Positions 5,629-9,120 of a DNA stretch of 9,120 nucleotides are shown piece by piece (positions within the stretch are counted from its first letter, which is position 1; each line of letters opens with the position of its first letter). This DNA comes from Planctomycetota bacterium (GTDB taxonomy: Bacteria; Planctomycetota; Planctomycetia; Gemmatales; Gemmataceae), in contig JACQFG010000225.1 in NCBI GenBank assembly GCA_016200155.1, positions 1 to 9,120 of the forward strand. The letters are read 5' to 3'. Under the pieces are notes generated by a model, which saw nothing but the letters and a program-made list of their open reading frames with translations, had not been told where the DNA came from and did no database searches. The position numbers and the translations under genes are program-made.

Positions 5629-6759
5629 ATGACTATGGGGCGCAAACTCGAAAACGATCAAGTCCTGTCTGCCAAAACGCTTGCGCACATCAAGTCGCTC
5701 CGGTCCCAGATCGACAAGCTCGATTTGCAGATCCTCAAGCTAGTGAACGAACGCGCAGACATGGCCGGCGAGATCGGCAAACTTAAGAATGAAACCAGCG
5801 CGGAGGTCTTCAACCCGGTTCGGGAGGAAGAAGTCCTCAAGAACGTCATCGAAGCGAGCAAGGGCCCGCTCGACGAGATTACCATCCGCGCCATCTTCCG
5901 CGAGATCATCAGCGGCTCAAGAGCGTTGCAGAAAATCATCAAAGTCGCATACCTTGGCCCCGAATACAGTTACAGCCATCTCGCTGCCGTCGAGCGCTTC
6001 GGCCATGACGTTGAGTACATGCGCGTCGGCAGCATCATGTCGGTGTTCGAGGAGGTCAACCGCAGCCACGTCGATTATGGCGTCGTGCCGCTCGAGAACT
6101 CGACCGACGGCGGCGTCTCCGACACGCTTGACATGTTCATGCGCCTGTCGCATTTGAAGATCTGCGCCGAGGTTCGGCTGCGCATCCATCACAACTTGCT
6201 CGCCAACTGCGATCAGGAGCAAATTCGCCGGGTCTATTCGAAGCCGCAAGCCCTGGCCCAGTGTCGCAACTGGCTGAGCAAGAACTTGCCGCACGCCGAT
6301 CTGAAGGACGTCTCGAGCACCGCGGTCGCCGCTCAGCTGGCACAGCAAGAGCCAGGGGCTGCAGCTGTGGCGAGCCGGCAGGCAGCAGTGAAGTACGGAC
6401 TGCGCATTCTCTTCAACGACATCGAAGATTATCCGCACAACGAGACCCGTTTCGCCGTCATCGGCCATCAGGAAGCGGCCCGCTCCGGCATGGACAAGAC
6501 GGCCCTTATGTTCAAGGTCCCGCACAACCCCGGTTCGCTGGTCGAGGCGCTCGACGTCTTCCGCGCCAACAAGCTGAACCTGACCTGGATCGAATCATTT
6601 CCCGCCAAGACCGAGTCCGGCAAGAGCGAGTACATGTTCTTCGTCGACTTCGAAGGCCACATCGAAGACCCGAAGGTCAAGCGCGCGCTGCAAGGCCTCG
6701 AGAAGCACTGCGACCAACTCGTGACCCTGGGGGCGTTTCCGATTGCGACGATTAGCTGA
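5629..6759 (+). CDS. pheA: Bifunctional chorismate mutase-prephenate dehydratase (P-protein)
   Basis: A 376-residue cytosolic enzyme that converts chorismate to prephenate and then to phenylpyruvate, the phenylalanine branch. The N-terminal chorismate mutase (about 18-102) keeps the residues matching the E. coli active site: R25, R42, K53, R65-E66 and Q101. The prephenate dehydratase domain (about 105-285) opens with KVAYLGPEYSYSHLAA and holds the catalytic T-R-F motif in NETRF (271-275). The C-terminal ACT domain (about 291-370) has GSLVEAL at the usual GALV site and ESFP (322-325) where feedback-sensitive enzymes have ESRP. Starts at 5629 and 5635 are both possible; a GAGA 7 nt before the second favours 5635 slightly. 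The change is two residues. A small gene follows after 19 nt. Confidence 0.95.
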   Translation: MTMGRKLENDQVLSAKTLAHIKSLRSQIDKLDLQILKLVNERADMAGEIGKLKNETSAEVFNPVREEEVLKNVIEASKGPLDEITIRAIFREIISGSRALQKIIKVAYLGPEYSYSHLAAVERFGHDVEYMRVGSIMSVFEEVNRSHVDYGVVPLENSTDGGVSDTLDMFMRLSHLKICAEVRLRIHHNLLANCDQEQIRRVYSKPQALAQCRNWLSKNLPHADLKDVSSTAVAAQLAQQEPGAAAVASRQAAVKYGLRILFNDIEDYPHNETRFAVIGHQEAARSGMDKTALMFKVPHNPGSLVEALDVFRANKLNLTWIESFPAKTESGKSEYMFFVDFEGHIEDPKVKRALQGLEKHCDQLVTLGAFPIATIS

Positions 6760-6778
6760 GTTGCCCGGGGGGACGGCG

Positions 6779-7090
6779 ATGTCTTCTGCTTGGCAATCGT
6801 ATCGTTATTGGGCTCGCCTGCGTTGGATCCTCTTCTTTGGCATGATTGTTTGGTTCTTTGCCGTGGCTATCGTGTCGGAAGCGATTGGGCATTGGAACAG
6901 GAATATCGGGCACGGCGCTTATTTCGCGGGCATGGGCGCGTGGATGTTGCCTCTCTTGTACGCCAATTGGCGAGCAAATAATTTTCGGTGCCCTCGCTGC
7001 AATCAATACTTTTTTCGCACGCTGTGGTACTACAACGGATTTGCCAGAAAATGCGTTCATTGCGGGCTGCCGAAATGGGCCGACCCGTAG
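6779..7090 (+). CDS. Small two-helix membrane protein with C-terminal zinc ribbon
   Basis: A 103-residue protein that I do not recognise as a named family. Two hydrophobic helices are visible: residues 16-36 (WILFFGMIVWFFAVAIVSEAI) and about 46-62. Immediately after them is a treble-clef or zinc-ribbon pattern, C71-P-R-C74 ... C92-V-H-C95-G, with a 17-residue spacer, so one zinc ion is likely bound on the cytoplasmic side. The start at ATG 6779 is preceded by a purine-rich GGGGGGA about 6 nt upstream. It begins 19 nt after the pheA stop with no terminator between, so it is probably co-transcribed. Its codons are visibly less GC-biased than those of pheA or aroF, which may mean recent arrival or weak selection. 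Function unknown. Confidence 0.72.
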   Translation: MSSAWQSYRYWARLRWILFFGMIVWFFAVAIVSEAIGHWNRNIGHGAYFAGMGAWMLPLLYANWRANNFRCPRCNQYFFRTLWYYNGFARKCVHCGLPKWADP

Positions 7091-7187
7091 ACGCCGCCAA
7101 TCGGTGAATTGCGACTTCGCCCGAAATCGGCGCTGCATTGCGAGCACGAGATGGGTATATTCCACTGTGCCCTCGGCCCGTTACATT

Positions 7188-7194
7188 GGGGAGG
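7188..7194 (+). promoter_or_regulatory. Strong Shine-Dalgarno site for the gene at 7200
   Basis: GGGGAGG lies 5 nt before the ATG at 7200. It fixes the start and is good evidence that this otherwise unrecognised frame is translated. Confidence 0.75.
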
Positions 7195-7199
7195 ATCCC

Positions 7200-7616
7200 A
7201 TGAACGATCAACATCTGGCGCTGGTGAAAGAAGTACATCGTAAGGCGATCGAGCAACGACGCGCTGAGGGGAAACTCGACGTTCCGGAACCGCCGCCGAT
7301 TGCGCACACGGAGCTGGCGGAGCTGTCGCGCGACCACGAGCTCCATCGTGAATGGGAAACCTACAGGAAGCACGTTTCTGGCTGGATTGAGATGGGAATC
7401 GAAGGCATGTGCGTGCTCGTAAAGAGAGATGCGATCCTGGGATGGTACGGACGGTGGGAATGGGCATACATCAAGGCACTCGAAATGGTACTGGAACGGG
7501 AGTTGGAACCGCCGTTCTTGATCCATAAGATTCGCTCAGAAGAGCAGGCTTCATACCTGGACGAGCTTCACACACCATGGCCGCGCTCACATTCCCCATT
7601 GGCAAAGACGGCTTGA
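7200..7616 (+). CDS. Protein of unknown function, 138 residues
   Basis: I do not recognise this protein. It has no signal peptide or membrane segment and is rich in E, R, H and W. The N-terminal third (HLALVKEVHRKAIEQRRAEG) looks like an amphipathic helix, followed by a proline-rich link (PEPPP, near 30) and a probably helical middle with several conserved-looking tryptophans (WETY, WIEMG, WYGRWEWAY). The strong Shine-Dalgarno site and the overlap of its last 40 nt with the aspartic protease-like gene suggest that the two are translated as a pair. The 109-bp gap before it holds a TATATT at 7156-7161 but no matching -35 box. Confidence 0.65.
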   Translation: MNDQHLALVKEVHRKAIEQRRAEGKLDVPEPPPIAHTELAELSRDHELHREWETYRKHVSGWIEMGIEGMCVLVKRDAILGWYGRWEWAYIKALEMVLERELEPPFLIHKIRSEEQASYLDELHTPWPRSHSPLAKTA

Positions 7617-8014
7617 TGGTTCCGGTTTTCGTGGGTTTGAAAGGTGAGGTAGTCGCGGACTTGGTCGCCAAGGGATTGCCGATTCCGCCTCCGATTGAAT
7701 GCCGTGGAGTCGTGGACACCGGCAGCAGCGCCACAGCGGTCGTACCATGGGTGCTGAAAGGCCTCGGTCTCGGTCAGGGCATTCCGGCGAAGAGTCAAAC
7801 GGTGGCCGGCGAGGTAGGCACGTTTGTTCATTGGATCAGTCTCTCCGTTCTTGACCCCAACACAGGCCGACCTGCCTACACGATGCCGACGGTCTTGGTG
7901 AGCGAATTGAAGGACGATTTTTCCATCGCCGAGGTTCTCATCGGTTTGAATGCGCTCACGGAATGCAACTTACTCCTCGAAGGACCCGCTCAGCAGTTTT
8001 CCTTCCTGTTCTGA
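7577..8014 (+). CDS. Retropepsin-like aspartic protease homologue
   Basis: A 145-residue protein carrying the clan AA signature G44-V-V-D47-T-G-S-S-A-T (44-53), with D47 as the candidate catalytic aspartate. Near the C-terminus EVLIGLNALTECNLLL matches the hydrophobic-hydrophobic-G element that closes the retropepsin fold. The usual aspartate after the glycine (IG-D) is asparagine here. A single copy of the half-site means it would have to dimerise to be active, as in retroviral and bacterial single-domain members. There is no signal peptide, so it is probably cytoplasmic. The start at 7577 keeps the LTFPIGKDGL opening, which I associate with this family. An alternative ATG at 7616 overlaps the previous stop as TGATG. 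Activity and substrate are unknown. Confidence 0.7.
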   Translation: MAALTFPIGKDGLMVPVFVGLKGEVVADLVAKGLPIPPPIECRGVVDTGSSATAVVPWVLKGLGLGQGIPAKSQTVAGEVGTFVHWISLSVLDPNTGRPAYTMPTVLVSELKDDFSIAEVLIGLNALTECNLLLEGPAQQFSFLF

Positions 8015-8085
8015 AACGCTTGCCCGCCGCATTTCATTTCGTATCACTGCCAATGCCCCCTCGCTCATCCACCGGAACACCAGCC

Positions 8086-9099
8086 ATGATCATCGTCTTG
8101 AAGCCCGGCACCACGGACGCCGAGTTCGATCACGTTATCGAACGCATCCATCAGCTTGGCCTGAAGCCGCACATCAGCAAGGGAGAGCATCGCACCATCA
8201 TCGGCGTCATCGGTGATGAGAGCAAGATGCAGGCTCAGCCGCTGCAGGCGATCGCCGGCGTCGAGCAGGTGTTGCCGATCATGAAGCCGTTCAAGCTGGC
8301 GAGCCGGGAGTTCGCCAAGAAGGACACGATCGTCGAGGTCGGCAAAGTGAAGGTCGGCGGCGGACATTTGGCGATGATCGCGGGGCCATGCGCCGTCGAG
8401 AGCCGGGAGATTCTCGACGAGATCGCCGGCAGCATCAAGAAGTCCGGGGCGAACATCCTGCGCGGCGGGGCGTTCAAGCCGCGCACCAGTCCGTACAGCT
8501 TCCAGGGGCTCGGCGAGGACGGCTTGAAGATCTTGCGCGAGATCGGCGACAAGCACGACATGCCGGTCGTCACGGAGGTGATGGACCCGCGCCAAGTGCC
8601 GTTGATCGAGCGTTATACCGACATGTTCCAGATCGGCGCTCGCAACATGCAGAACTTCGATCTTCTCAAGGAAGTCGGCCAATCGCAGAAGCCGGTGCTG
8701 CTCAAGCGCGGCATGAGCGCGACGGTGAAGGACCTGCTGATGTCGGCGGAGTACGTGCTCGCGGAAGGCAATCCGAACGTGGTGCTGTGCGAGCGCGGCG
8801 TGCGTTCCTTCGAGGATTCGAGGCGCAACATGCTCGACATGAGCGCGGTGCCGAACGTGAAGGGGATGAGCCATCTGCCGATCATCGTCGACCCGAGCCA
8901 CGCGACCGGCCGGCCGGACTTGATCCCGTCGATGGCGTACGCCTCGGTGGCCGCGGGGGCGGACGGCGTTCACATCGAGGTTCACAGTTGCCCGGAGAAG
9001 GCACTGTCGGACGGCCCGCAGGCGCTGTTGCCGCCGAAGTACGCGGAGGTGATGAAGCAGATTCGCAAGCTGGCGGAGATGTTTGGCAAGAAATATTGA
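8086..9099 (+). CDS. aroF: 3-deoxy-7-phosphoheptulonate (DAHP) synthase, Thermotoga-like type with N-terminal regulatory domain
   Basis: A 337-residue cytosolic metalloenzyme joining phosphoenolpyruvate and erythrose 4-phosphate in the first step of the shikimate pathway. Residues 1-70 (MIIVLKPGTT...) form the ferredoxin-like N-terminal domain that confers feedback inhibition in the Thermotoga maritima enzyme. The TIM barrel follows, with AGPCAVES (99-106), RGGAFKPRTSPYSFQG (126-141), IGARNMQNFDLL (183-194), LLKRG (205-209), CERGVRSFE (235-243), DPSHATG (269-275) and HIEVHSCPEKALSDGPQ (296-312). The metal ligands C102, H272, E298 and D309 fall at the same numbers as those I recall for the T. 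maritima enzyme. The start at 8086 is chosen because it begins exactly at MIIVLKP, although the Shine-Dalgarno is weak (CCGGA). It shares the strand and pathway with pheA 1.3 kb upstream. Confidence 0.95.
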   Translation: MIIVLKPGTTDAEFDHVIERIHQLGLKPHISKGEHRTIIGVIGDESKMQAQPLQAIAGVEQVLPIMKPFKLASREFAKKDTIVEVGKVKVGGGHLAMIAGPCAVESREILDEIAGSIKKSGANILRGGAFKPRTSPYSFQGLGEDGLKILREIGDKHDMPVVTEVMDPRQVPLIERYTDMFQIGARNMQNFDLLKEVGQSQKPVLLKRGMSATVKDLLMSAEYVLAEGNPNVVLCERGVRSFEDSRRNMLDMSAVPNVKGMSHLPIIVDPSHATGRPDLIPSMAYASVAAGADGVHIEVHSCPEKALSDGPQALLPPKYAEVMKQIRKLAEMFGKKY

Positions 9100-9120
9100 G
9101 CGGCCAACCTGAAAGAGGAC

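Noticed and set aside
7138..7161. Promoter TTGCGA ... TATATT before the gene at 7200
   Set aside because: The spacer is only 12 nt and no acceptable -35 box exists 16-18 nt upstream. Co-transcription from pheA is simpler.
8065..8985. 306-codon minus-strand open frame
   Set aside because: Antisense to aroF, which has every catalytic motif in place. Histidine- and arginine-rich shadow composition.

Overview
The window is a stretch of high-GC bacterial chromosome. Its gene content suggests a planctomycete, with moderate confidence and from recognised protein families only. The indicators are an OmpH/Skp-like exported protein, a small lipoprotein of the 'VSGKV-YKG-PL' type, a secreted thioredoxin/PDZ protein, and a DnaK with an extra segment in its ATPase domain. 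There are no insertion sequences, CRISPR arrays, tRNAs or rRNAs.

Layout. (1) 1-474, minus: an exported OmpH/Skp-like protein, cut by the window edge. It diverges across a 168-bp gap carrying a good sigma70-type promoter from (2) 643-1768, plus: a small lipoprotein and a SAM-dependent methyltransferase 7 bp apart. (3) 1836-3050, plus: a 404-codon secreted thioredoxin-like/PDZ protein interrupted at codon 58 by an in-frame TGA. That codon sits where the second residue of a CxxC motif should be, giving CKH-TGA. A hairpin with a GGU apical loop follows 20 nt later. I read this as a selenocysteine (CxxU) protein with a bacterial SECIS element. It is the most notable feature here. (4) A perfect 23-bp inverted repeat lies between the convergent ends of that gene and (5) dnaK (3111-5045, minus). 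(6) A 583-bp divergent spacer between dnaK and pheA holds four copies of GCAACGAAT, a perfect 15-bp palindrome, a large imperfect inverted repeat, and a sigma70-type promoter facing pheA. (7) 5629-9099, plus: pheA (chorismate mutase-prephenate dehydratase), a small zinc-ribbon membrane protein, a protein of unknown function, a retropepsin-like aspartic protease homologue, and aroF (DAHP synthase).

How they fit together. pheA and aroF are the committed phenylalanine-branch enzyme and the first enzyme of the shikimate pathway. They are on the same strand, separated by three small genes with no biosynthetic link that I can see. The CxxU protein would act outside the cytoplasm, combining a thioredoxin-like redox site, a CxxCH motif that could bind haem c, and two PDZ-like regions. 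The selenoprotein reading depends on the organism having SelA/SelB/SelC, none of which is in this window. If it lacks them, the gene is a pseudogene or carries a sequencing error at one base.
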